A DNA stretch of 36,222 nucleotides from Elusimicrobia bacterium CG_4_9_14_3_um_filter_62_55. Lineage in GTDB: Bacteria > Elusimicrobiota > Elusimicrobia > UBA1565. Positions within the stretch are counted from its first letter, which is position 1, and each line of letters begins with the position of its first letter. Shown one piece after another: positions 1-12,000 of the stretch. The notes under the pieces were generated by a model. That model saw only the letters and a program-made list of their open reading frames with translations, had not been told where the DNA came from and ran no database searches. The DNA lies in contig PFUL01000090.1 in NCBI GenBank assembly GCA_002790095.1, positions 1 through 36,222 of the forward strand. Reading direction: 5' to 3'. Position numbers and translations under genes: made by a program.

Positions 1-3000
1 TCGGCGTTCGCGAACAACCGGAAGTCGCCGCTGGGCATGTCGGGGATCGTGACGACGGCCGAGAAATAAGTCGGCGGGAAGTAGTGGTCCCCGAATCCAC
101 CGGAGACGGTTGCCGCCGTCGACAGCGGGATCGCGTTCACGCTGACGAAGACGCCGTCGGTATTGAAGGCCGGTGAGGGCAACTCGACCCAAGCCCTGAT
201 CGCCGGCCGCCGCGCGAACGGCGGCAAGGTAATCGTGCGCCGTCCCGACGCCACGAAGACCCCGCTGGTCGTCACCGCGTCGAAGCCGCCGAGATGGGCC
301 GTGATGGTATAGGTGTCGGCGGGAACCTCGAAGCGGATGAACTGCTTCGCGACGAAGCGGCCGAGCGACGGGTCCCACTGTCCGCCGTCGTCGAAGGTCA
401 TCGTCCCGGCCGGCAGATGCAGCGGCCGGTTCTGCACAAAGGTGGAACTCGCGTTGGCCACCTGCAGGTCGCCCCAGAGTTCAAATTCCTGGGTGCTCCC
501 CGCCTGCAGAGTCGGCACGATCACCAAGGACGGCGAGCGCTGCAGCAGCACCTTGAGCGCCCCGGCGGTGGTCGACGACAGCGTCACGTTCTCGGCCGCT
601 CCGAACGCCGCAATCAGCCCGGAGGAATCGATCGTGACCGAGGCCCCGCCGATCAGGTAGTTCGCCTTGAGGAAGTTGAGCCTGTAGCCCCCGGGAGCCA
701 AACCGCCGAACGAGAACCGGCCCAAAGAATCGGAAAGCACCGAGCCCCCACCCAAGCGGCCGAAGGCATCGACGATCACGCCCGAGAGCGGCAAATTCGG
801 CGTGGTCCCGGCATCGAAGACCGTGCCGTCGAGCTTCGAGGAGACGACCTTAACCAACAGCGAGTCGTTGGTCACGCCGCCGCCGACGTCCACGCGGACA
901 TAATAGAGGCCCGAGGGCACGCGCGCCCCGTTTTGGATATGCCGCGCGAAGCGGCCGTCCCAGGCGATCTGACCCAGCGCCGGCTGGCCTTGACCGCCGA
1001 ATTCCTGGATCGGAGTGGGCGCCGTGCCGGTGCGCAGCGGCAACGAGGAGATCAGCACCCGCCAGCTCAAGGACGGGTCCGAAAGGGTGAAGTTGATGAA
1101 GGCCGCTTCCGGCGTCGAGACGTCGCCGTTGGGAACGATGGTCGCCGAGGTCTTGCCGAGGCCGAACGGAACCGTGGAGACCGAGACCCCGGTCAATACG
1201 TTCGTCGGGAGCACGTCGACGGCGGTATAGCTGACTTCGGGACCCGCGACATTCCACGCGAACTTGACGTTGAACGGACCCGGCTGCGACCCCCGCGCGA
1301 AGAAGGTCGCCGAACTGCGGCCCGCCGCGAACGAGGCGATCGCGGAATTGGTCATCGTTACGTTCGTACCGGTCGAGACCAACAAGGACGCCGCCGTAGG
1401 GAAGACGCCGGTGGTCGGATCGAACCGCTTGCCGGTGAGCGTCACATGAATCGTTCCGGTCGCCGTCGCGACGTTGTCGCAGCGGTCGAAGCCCTCGAGC
1501 ACCAACGCCTGCGAGGTCGCGTTCTGCGTCAAACTAAAGAACGCGTTGCGCGCCCGGAAGAACTCGGCCGATCCCGGGTTCACCGCCAGGGAAGGCTGGC
1601 CGTTGAAGAGCGGCTCGGTATTGGTCGTGCCGCTGGAAGCCGAACCCATAAAGAAGGTCTGGGTCCCCAGACGGTCGCAGGGAACGGTGAAATTCGAATA
1701 GGTGAAGGTCACGGTAGACCCGGCGGCGATGTTCGCCGTCGCGCGCGCCCCGACGGCCGGGATGCCGGCAGGGAATTCCAGGTTAAACGACGCGCCCGGA
1801 GTCACCGTCACCTGTCCGGGGCCGGCCCCGGCCTGCGGGAACGGGAAGCCGGGCGGCACGCCAAAGGTGATCAAACCCGTCGCAGAAATCCCCTCGCTGC
1901 CGACGAGATAATCGACGCTCAACGACGGGATCGAGCTGCCTGCCGTGGTGCTCGACATCGCGAGGGTCGCCGTACCCTGGCCCGCGGCCGCGGTCTGCCC
2001 CTGTTTCTTGAACGGATCGAAGAGGGTGAAGTCGATCCCCGTCAACTGACCGCTCGCCGGGACGAACACAGGCTCGGCGCCCTGGCCGCTCGGCGAGTAG
2101 ACGCCCTGAGGTTCATCCGGATCGGGGAGGAAGTCATCATCGGCGTCTATAAAGGCGCGCACGAAGTACGGCTGATCGCCGGGGAGGCTCGCGTCATAGG
2201 GCCCCACGCCGGTCGGGATGCGGCGGCTGGCGATCGGTCGTCCCGAGAAGCTCGGGTCCGGCCAGAATTCAACGATGACCTGGCCCGCGCGCAGGCCGTC
2301 GTAGCTGATACGGCCGGTCACGCCGGCGAATCCGGTGGTCGCGGTGGTCGCGGCGATCGAGAAAGTCAATCCGGTGACGCTCTGGCCGGCGCGCAAAAAC
2401 ACCGGGGTCGCCGTCTCGCCGCCGAATTGGCCCGAGTCCTCGCCCTCTTGGATCTCGAAGTCGAAATTCACATCGATGAACGCGCCGAGATAGTAGCTGG
2501 CGCCGGTCGCCAGACTGTCGAAGAGGAACGCGCCGGGACCCGACAAGGATCGAGCGCCGAGGAACGCGCCTTCTTGGTCAAAATCGCTTTGATTGAACAA
2601 CGCGACGATGACCTGTCCGCCCTGGCTGCCCGTGTAGGAGACTTCTCCCGCGATCGATCCGAGGTCGCCCGCCGAGCCCTGGAACTGCAGCTGGTAGCCG
2701 CCGGTCACGCCGCCGGACACCGATTTCGCGACGATGGTGTAGACGCCGGATTCGGGCAGCGGGAAGTTGACGATGCGGGCGTTCCCATCGCCGGAGAGCG
2801 CAACGGCGGAGTACAGCGCGTCGCCCTTCGGCCCGAGCAGTTCGAGTTCGGAACCGAAGCCCGTGAAGCCGGTCGCGTTCAGCGTCAACGAGACGAGTTG
2901 GCCGCGGGAACCGGCGAAGAAGTACTTGTCCTGGAACTGGCGGCCCGAACCGCTTTCATCGGACGAGCGGCAGTCTGAAACGCTCAAAGTGCCGTTGGTG

Positions 3001-6000
3001 AGCCCGGGGGGCGCCGTCGTCAGCGGATCGCGGTCGCACAAATCGAAATCGATGCCGCCGGCGGGTCCTTGCAGGAACACGCCGTCGAAACCGCCCTGGC
3101 CGAAGGCCTCCGCGGAATCGGGCAAACGGTTGTTGTTGTAGTCGACGAAGCCGCGCACGAAATAGAGTCCGGTATCCAGACCGTCGAAGGTGTAGGGAAG
3201 AGCGCCCGCGGCGAAGGGAATCGTCGTCACGCGCACCGGGATATCCCTGCCGGCTTCAAACAGCATGACCTGCACCGGACCCGTGGACGCGCTCACCCCG
3301 CGGTACTCGACGCTGCCCGAGAGGTCATTGGCGCCGCCGCCGGCCGCCGAGCCGACGTCGGTGAGCGTGCCGGACAAGTCCGAGCGGATCGGGTTGTCGG
3401 CGCTGACCGTGACCGTCGACCCGGCGTTGACGAAACCGCTCGCCTCGAACGACGGGGCGAAGAAGCTGTCGTTGTTGCCGTCCTTAAACGCCCGGAGGAA
3501 ATAGTCCCCCGGGGGAACGTTCGCGATGCTGAACTGGAAGACGGCAGGGCCCCCGGTCGCGTTCTTTTGGAAGCGCGGGTTTCCGACGAAGGTGCTCGTG
3601 GTGAACGCCTGCACGACCACCGGTCCGGGTTGGCCGCCGTTGTAGGTGATGTTGCCGGCGAGTTCGCCGACCTCGCCCGCGGCGCCGCCGGCGCCGGCGT
3701 CGAAGATCACGACATTGATCCCGGTCGTCGCGCCGACGCTGGTGCCGCTGGAGACGGAGATCGGGGATTGGCGCTCGAAGAAGGGCTCCCCGAAATCGGA
3801 GCGGTTGTTGCCGTTGGAATCGACGAAGCCCCGGACGCGGAAGTTCGCATTAGCGGCCAAGAACGGAATCGTGTACGAGTAGGTCGATACGCCGACCGTG
3901 CGCGCGAGGCGGACCTGGTTCCAGAAGCCTTCCCCGTTGCCTTCGGCGCTGGCCTCGAGCAGCAGATCGCCCAACGCGGCGCCCGCGTAGGTCGCGGTTC
4001 CCGAAACGGCGCCGTTGGGCGGGTCGTAGAGCAGGAAGGTTCCCGCAGCGACGCTGCTCGAGAGCGGCACGAAGATGGGATCGGGGGCGCCGTCGTCGTT
4101 GGAGTCGTACAAGCCGATGGGCTCCTTGAAATCCCCTTCGAATTCCGGAGTCCCGTTGCCGTTGGTGTCGATGAACGCCCCGATGTAGTAGCTCGTGTTG
4201 CCGATCACGCTCTGCGTGAACGACCCCGTCGAGGTCAAGGTTTTAATATAAAGGATGTTCTCGATTTCCGGATCGGTGGCGATGCCGATAAACACCGAAC
4301 CGGTCGAACTCCCCGTGTAGGAAACGGTCGCCGCGATCACCGAGTTGCCGGTCGAACCGAGGCCGGGGTCCTTGAGGAGCAGGTTCACCGTCGTGGTCGA
4401 CTCGGCGGTCACCGTCACCGGGTTCGATGAAACGCGGGCCTCGAGGACGTCCGGCGCCCGGTTTCCGTTCTCGTCGACGTAGGCGCGCAGGATGTAATTC
4501 GTCGCCGGCGCGATGAAAGGAAGGGTGTAGGCGCCCGCCGCGGAAAGCGTGGCGAATTGAACCACGTCGATGTCGCCGCAATCGGAGCAGGAGCGCGGGC
4601 CGATCTCGACGCGGATGGTGCCGGTCTTCGTCCCCTGCCGCGTGAGCGTGCCGGACACCGCGCCGACCGCGGGATCGGAGAGCGTCACCGAAACACCGGA
4701 ATTCTGGAGCACGCCGCCTTGGATTCTCAGGGCCGTCAGCGAGGAAGCGCTGATGCCGTACTGGCCGCTCGGCTCGTTGGCATCCTTCACGCTGTTGCCG
4801 TTTCCGTCGCGGAACGCGCGGAGGAAGAAGGTCCCGTCGGGCAAACCGCTTATCGTGAACGCGCCGATCGACGGCTCGGTCTTAATGAAGAACGGGAAGG
4901 CGTTCGTCGTCGAGGTGCTGTCGAAGAGCTGCAGGTGGACGTTCCCCCCCGCGCCGCCGGAGTAGTTGGTCACTCCGGCGATTTGGCCGGCGAAGCCGCC
5001 CACGACGCGCAGACTAAGGTCGTAGGGGCCGGTCCGGTTCGGGTCGAACGAAGTCGGCTCGAGCGTGTACACGCCCGCTTCGTTCAGGTCGACCTCGACG
5101 AACGCCCCGCCCGGGTTATTGTCGGACGCGATCACCCCGCCCTGCGGGCCGACCAAAATCAAATCCGGGCCAAAGGCGGGCGAGAACATCTCCGCCTGAA
5201 CCCGGGAGCCCACTCCCAAGGATCCCGCCGCGCCGCCGCCCACCGTGAACCGGTAGAGATCGGTCCGTCGGCCGGGCCCGCGGTCGAGGGCCGGGCAGTC
5301 GGTCGCCGACAAATCCCCGAACACCACATTGCCGTTCGCGGTGATCGCGCTTTGGTCGCAGATGACGACATTGCGGCCGGACGCGGTGTTGCCGCCCAAA
5401 ATCTGGATCGGGAACGGCGCGACGATGCCGCCGTGGGTGCCGGCCGGCTCGCCCGCGTTAAAGGCGCTGTTGGAATTCGTGTCGCGGAAGCCCCGCACGT
5501 AATAGGTCCCGTCGTCGAGGCCGGTGAACGAATACGGGTTCAGCGTGCTTTCAGCCAGATACGAAGACCCGACCGGCAAAGACGAAAGCCGGATTCGGAA
5601 GGCGCCCGAGGTCGTTGCGGTGAAGGTGCTGACCGAGCCCGAGATCGTGCCCCCGCCGGAGGGACGCGCGACGACGACGCCGGATGGCACGCTTTCGTTG
5701 TTGCCGAAGTCCACCGCGATGATTCGGTAGAAATTGTCGATCCCGGCCACCGGGGCCGTGTCGACGAAGTTCCCCGTGACGACCAGGCCGGTGGCGCCGC
5801 CGAGCATGAACTCGTGCGTGATCGTCTTAAACGGCAGAGAGGTGCTCGTTGTCCGCTGGACGCGGAACCCGGCGAGATCATCGAGCGGGCCGCCGTCTCC
5901 GTCCAACGAGGGTGCGCCCCAGACCAGGGCCGTTCGCCGCAGTTCCGCGGTCGGGACGACGCCCGAGGGCGAACCCGGAGCGACGGTGTCCACCTGGATG

Positions 6001-9000
6001 GAGAAATCATTCCCGGCGGAAGGCCCGCCTCCGACCGCGATCGCGGAACCGAAGATCCCCGCGTCCTCGCCCGGATCCGCGATTTGGTTGGAGGTCAACA
6101 CGTTGACGAAGGCATGGAGGAAATAGGATTGACCGCCGCTGACCGGCAGGAAGTAGCTCTGATCCGGACTGAACGGCAAGGTGACGAAGTTTTCCAAACC
6201 CGCCAACGGATTGGAACTCGTGAACGCCTGGAGAATGATCGGCCCGCGCTGACCGCCGGAGTAGGTCAGGCGCCCGGCGACGGACGGGGCCGACGCCGCT
6301 CCGGTGACCACCGAGTTGGTCGCGGAGTACGCGCTGAACACCGCGTTGAGATTTAGCGCCCGCACCCGGTAGTAGTAGGTGGACTGCGGGGACAGCGAGA
6401 TATCCGTCGCGCCCGCCACGGTGGGCGAGGCGACGAAAACGAACGGTCCCGTCTCCGCGATCGAGCGTTCCAGATGGTAGATCGTGTCCCCCGGCTGGTT
6501 GCCGACTCCGTCCCACGAGACGATGGCGCTGCTGATGAACGCGCTGGCGACGGGCTGTCCCGGAACCGCCGCGAGGGAACCGACGGCCTGCACCGTGACG
6601 CTCGAGCCCGCCCCAAGGGCGTTGAGAGCGCGGATTCCCGTGATCTCCGAGAACGCGTTCGGGGTCAGCAGATCCGAGAAGCTCGTCGCGTTCGCGCCGA
6701 GGGTTTCCCGCACACCCTCGGTCGAGGTCAGGAGATGGTACGCGGTGGCGCCGGGAGTCGTGTTCCAGGTCCAAAGCACCTCGGTCGGCGAAAGGGCCAG
6801 GCCGACGAAATTGGAAACAGCGGCCGGGACCGTCGCCCCGCGGACGACGAGATTGACGTTCGCGCCGCCCCCGGCGGGGATCGTGAACAACGACGCCGAG
6901 CCGCCGAAGCGCTCTCCGGAGTCGTAGGACTCGTCGCCGTCCGAGTCGACGAAGGCGAACACCGAGTAATCGGTGGCCGGCCGCAGCAGGCCGACCCCAT
7001 AGAAGACGGACCCGCCGGCCGGGATCTGACCGGGGAATTGGAATTCGCGGTTCTCGAATTGGAACTGCGGCGAGCCGAACTGGCCGCGTCCGGCGATGAT
7101 CACCACCGACTCGTTATTGAGGGCCTGCTCAAACACCAAGTCGCCGGTGATCGAGGACTTGTCGAACAAAGAGATGTCGCGGTTCGCGGCCGTGGCGCCG
7201 TTGTCCACGAAGATCGGGGTGAACAGCGCCGAGAGGTCGGAGATCGAACCGGAGGAGTCTCCGTGCACGCCGAAGGGCTCGGGGCCGTCGGGGTTCATAT
7301 TGAAGTTCCCGTCGCGGAAGGCGACGATGTAGAAGGTGTTCGGCGTCGGCAGATCGCCCAGCGTAAACGCCCCGGTGGTCGTCTGCAGCGTTTCGGCCAC
7401 GATCAACGGATCCTTTTCGAAGTCCGGGCTGGTTGACGCGACGATGACGAAACTACCGAAATCGAGCACGCCGGAGTACGACAAGGAACCGGTGATCGTG
7501 CCGACACCCAAGGACATCACGAAATCCTGGCCGGTCGTCGTCGACCCGGAGACGGTCTGCACCGGATGGAAGGTGCCGCCCTTCTGGTTCGGGTCGGCGT
7601 CGACGTACGCGTCCACTTCGAAAAAGCCGGGGAAGGGCAATTGCAGCGCGTACGGGTAGGAGGTGGTGCCCCCGGACAAGGTCACGACCGTCGTGCTCAC
7701 GATCGGCTGACAGCCGGCCGGGGCCGGGCCGCAATCTTGAATCGCGCGCACGAACATCGGGCCGGTGTTCCCGCCCGTGTAGCCGATCGTGCCGCTCATC
7801 GCGACGATCGTCGAACCGGAAAGCTCGAAGCGGGCGAAGACCCGGCCGCTGTTGTCGTTGTAGTCCCCGTCGAAATCGTTCATCGCGAGGAAGAGATCCC
7901 CGAAGAACTCCGAGGTAAACACCGTCCCCGTTCCGACGCGGAACCACGGGCTCGGCCCGATGCGTCCGATCAGTTCCCCGCGGCGGGCATCAGGCAAAAT
8001 CGTGTTCTGGCCGATCGTGCCCGCTTTGCCGGCGGGCGTCACCGTGTTCGACGCGTTATAGGACCAGGTCCCGGTCGACTCGATGGAAACCGTCAGCCCC
8101 GGATCGACATGGAAGCCCGTCGGTTTTCCCCCGTCGGTCGGCGTGACGAATTCAAACGCCGGGACCGCGAAGTTGACCGAGGCCGCGCCGCTGTCGACCG
8201 GATAGGCGCCGGCCTGCGGGAACATTTCTCCTTGCGACATCCCGAAATAACCGCTGGTCGCGATGCGCAGCGCGGCGGAGGAGACCCCGTGCTGACCGAA
8301 GAGATCCAAACCGATGAACAAAGTCGCGGTGGAGGGTGAGGCGATCTCCAACGGCTCGAAGAGGACGATCGTCGCGGTCGACACGCCGCCGTCCACGAAG
8401 GCGCCGCCGATCGGGAGATCGCCGGTCACGCCGGTGCCGCTGAAAATCGGCTCCTGGAACGTCCCGTCGTTGTTGGCATCCCGATAGGCGCGGATTTCGT
8501 AGGGGAACCCAGGCGCGACAGGTCCGTCGAAGTCGACACGAAGCGCGCTCAAGGTGATGCTGGAACCGGTCGCCATGACCTCGAGACGGAGCATCGGATT
8601 GTCCCCGGAATCGGCGATAAAGCCGGGGTGTACGGCCGTGCCCGTCACCGTGCCGGTGCCGCCGGCCACCGCCGAACCGCCGGTGATCGTGATGTCGGCG
8701 CCCGTGTGCAGGGCGTTGGCGATCCCGGTCACGACGGCCGAGGTGCCGAACGCTTCAAAGGCCGAATCGAACGCCTTGTTGTTGTTGACATCGACGAAGG
8801 CGAGCAGGTACAGGCCTGTCGCGGGTACGCTCAGGTCGTAGGGGCCGCCGTCGCCCGGCAGCGAAGAACGCGAGGATTCCACCTCCGGCCCCTGAGTCGT
8901 CGGGTCTCCGTTCCAGGCCTGGACGCGAATCGGTCCGAACTGCGTCGAGTTGTTGGTCACGACGCCGGCGACGCGCCCCCAATCCTCGATCGTGATCGCG

Positions 9001-12000
9001 ATATCGGACACGGAATCGTTCGGGCTCACGAAGAGGGCTCGTGACCGGGTGCGGCCTGGGATGCCGTCGCCGCCGCGCGGCGCGAATTCCGCCAATTCCG
9101 GAGGCGTCGTGGTGGAACGCCAGGCCGTGAAGTACCAGGTAGCGGGGGCGTCGAGCGGCGGGAAGGAGAAGGCGCCCGGGGTCGTCGAAATCGTCATCTC
9201 CGGGCCGAAGTCGTTGCTCCCGCCCCCCCAAGCCCGGACATAATAGGAACCCGACCCCGTTCCACCGTTGGTCAGCGTCCCGGAGAAGAAGGCTTGTCCG
9301 CCGCCGTCTGGATTCCAGACCACGACTCCATTCGGGTCGTTCTCGAACGGCGAACCGCGGCGGCTGCCGATCGCGTTGAGCACGGTGATCGTCGACCCGG
9401 CCGGAATCCCCGTCGCGTCCACGTTCGTCGAAGTATCGACGCGGAACTCCAGACTCTGCAGCGTCAAAGCCGTCGGAGCGGGACGCGCGAGCACCAGCGC
9501 CGGGTAGGGATTGTAGCCGAAATTCTGCCAGGTGATCGTCGAAAGCGAGTTGATCGCCGCGAGCGAAGAGATCACGACCCCGCGCGAATCGTCGAACTGC
9601 AGATGCGCGTTCCCCCCGATGGTGACCGTCGCGTCGAGGATGCTGAAGCTCGGGAACACGCCGGGGGAGATCGGCTCGATTGAGACGAAGCCGGTTCCGC
9701 CGGCGCGGCTGCGAAAGAAGCCTCCGCCCGACACCAAGACGCCGGCCGCACCGACTCTCAGATGGTTTTGATCGAAGCCCATGTCCAGCGTTCCACCGTC
9801 GACGGAAACGCGGCCGGTCACGTTGAAGTCGCTGTTGCGTCCCAAATTCAGCTTTCCCCCGCGAACATACACATGGCTGGTGACGGTCAGCACGTTGTAG
9901 TCGTCGGGGTTGTTGGAGCCCACGAGCGTGAAGGAACCGGTATAGCTGGGGTCCATCGTCAGCAGCCCGAGTTCCAATCCGAAGATGTTCCAGTTGATAT
10001 CCGCGTTCGATACCCCGCCGTCGAGCAGGACGCGCTCGCCGGTTTTGGGCGCGACGCCGCCCTGCCAGTTGGCCGCGATGTCGGCGTTGTTGCCGACCAT
10101 CGGGTTCCAGACCACCACCGCCGAGGAGGCCTGCACCTTGTAATTGACCGAAATCTGACCGGCATTGTCGCTGTAGTCGCTATCGTTCATCGCCAAGAAC
10201 AAAGTGCCGGCGTTGGCCGCGTCCACGGTCGAGCTCACCCCGACCTGAAACCACGGCGAATTGCCGATGCGCGCGACCAACGCGCCGATGTTCAGCGAGG
10301 CGCCGAGACCGCCGGTCGCGCCCGTTCCGTCGGCGTCGGTGCTGCCCGCGCCGGAATTCCAGAAGCCGTCGCCGGAAATCACGATCTTCTGACCCTGCGC
10401 CACCGGCAGCCCCGTGTCGAAGCCCCCCGCGGGCGCGTTCGTCGGAGTCTGGTACCCGCCGCCCGGCTGATCCTGCGGCTTCGCGAACAGCGATTGGGAG
10501 ACCAACGCAAGACCCGAGAAGATCGGGAAGTCTTCGATGCCGTTTCCGATGGAACCCGACACCATGTTGAAGTCCGAGGCGTCATCGATCACGAAACCGA
10601 GTTCGCGTCCCGCGGGAACCGCCCCGTTCGGATACGAAACGGAGATGAAGAAATACGAGGTCGTCGCGTTGATCGCGCGGGTGCTGAACTCCACGTCCGC
10701 GGACGGCGGCACGCCGGCGCCGAAGAAGCGGCTGCCCAGGAATTGATCCGCTCCGCTTTGGAAGGTCTGGTCGCCGTTGCTGTCCTGATAGATCTTGGCC
10801 TGGACGCTGCCGGAAGGCGCGTCGCCGGCGAACCCGACGCGCAGTCGGGAGAATTCAGCCGCGCCCCCTTCAGCCCAAAGGCCGAGCTTAAGCAGCGGCA
10901 GATCGAAGACGTCGGTCGGCAAGGTCGCCGGGGCCAAATCGACCGCGGCGAAGAACATGCTCCCGCCGGCGCTGGAGGAGATCGAAATGTCGGCGATCGA
11001 GGTCGTGTCCGCAAGTAAATTGACGATCGTGTAGCTGCTCAGCCCGAAGTCCTCAACCGGCTGATGCGCCCCGTCCTGGTTGCCGTCGATGAACGCGCGC
11101 AGCACGATATTCGTCCCGGTCGGGAGAAAGACGCTGTAGGTGGAAACGCCGTCCGAGAACCCCCGGCGCTCCAAAATCAACTCCGGCGCCCCGTCGTTGG
11201 GGAGGCCAGACCACGCCTCGACAATCAGGCCTCCGGTCTGGTTCGAGCCGTTCGTCACCGTCCCTTCGATCCGGAACGTGTCCCGGACGGAGAAGTTCAC
11301 CGCGGTAGCGGTCGCGTTCGGCGCCACGAACACCGGCGCGAGCGTGATCGACGAGCCGTAGAATCCGATGGGATCGAAGTTGCCCGGCTCGCCGCCCGAA
11401 AGATCGTGATCGAGGAACGCCCGGACATAGTAGGTCGCCGGCGCCTTCAGATTGGAGAGGACGTAGGCGCCCGACGATACCTGGGCCGGAGGTTCGAACA
11501 CCTTGAACGGGTCGGTAGACGGCGCAATAAAGTAAGGGCCGGTCTTGGCGCCCGTGTACGACAGAATGCCGGAAATCGTACCGAAATGCGTCGGGGCGCT
11601 CGTGCTGACTTGAACCAATTTCCCCGCCAGGAAATCCGCGCCCCAAAGCCGGCCCGTGCCGAAATCAAACGCTAAATCGAGCAAATCGGAACCGGAGTCC
11701 ACGAGTTCGCCGCTCGCTGCGAAGGCCGGCGCGAACAAAGATCCGATATTGCGGAAGAAGTACACCTCACCGCTCCCCGGAGTCGGACTGTCGGCGTCGG
11801 CGCTGGTGACGAACATGTTCCCGTCGATGTCGAACGCGAGCGCGTAGGGCTTCGCCAGCGAGACGATCGCCGCGTTCGAGGAAGTCGAGATCGTGCCGCC
11901 CGAATTCGGGAAGCGGTAAATGCCTCCGAGCAACTCGTCGGCCACCCACAAATTGTCGTTGGAATCGAAGGCCAACCCGACCGGCGCAGGGAGAGAGTTG

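Noticed and set aside
294-2978. 894-aa plus-strand open frame (and others of 453, 599, 418 and 320 aa up to 11 kb)
   Set aside because: Arg/Gly/Ala/Glu-rich translations without domains, antisense to the giant gene, whose frame reads as clear domains throughout. High GC and rarity of TTA, CTA and TCA codons in the giant gene keep the opposite frames open.
6007-6774. 255-aa minus-strand frame
   Set aside because: Shifted frame of the giant gene; low-complexity Arg/Gly-rich product.
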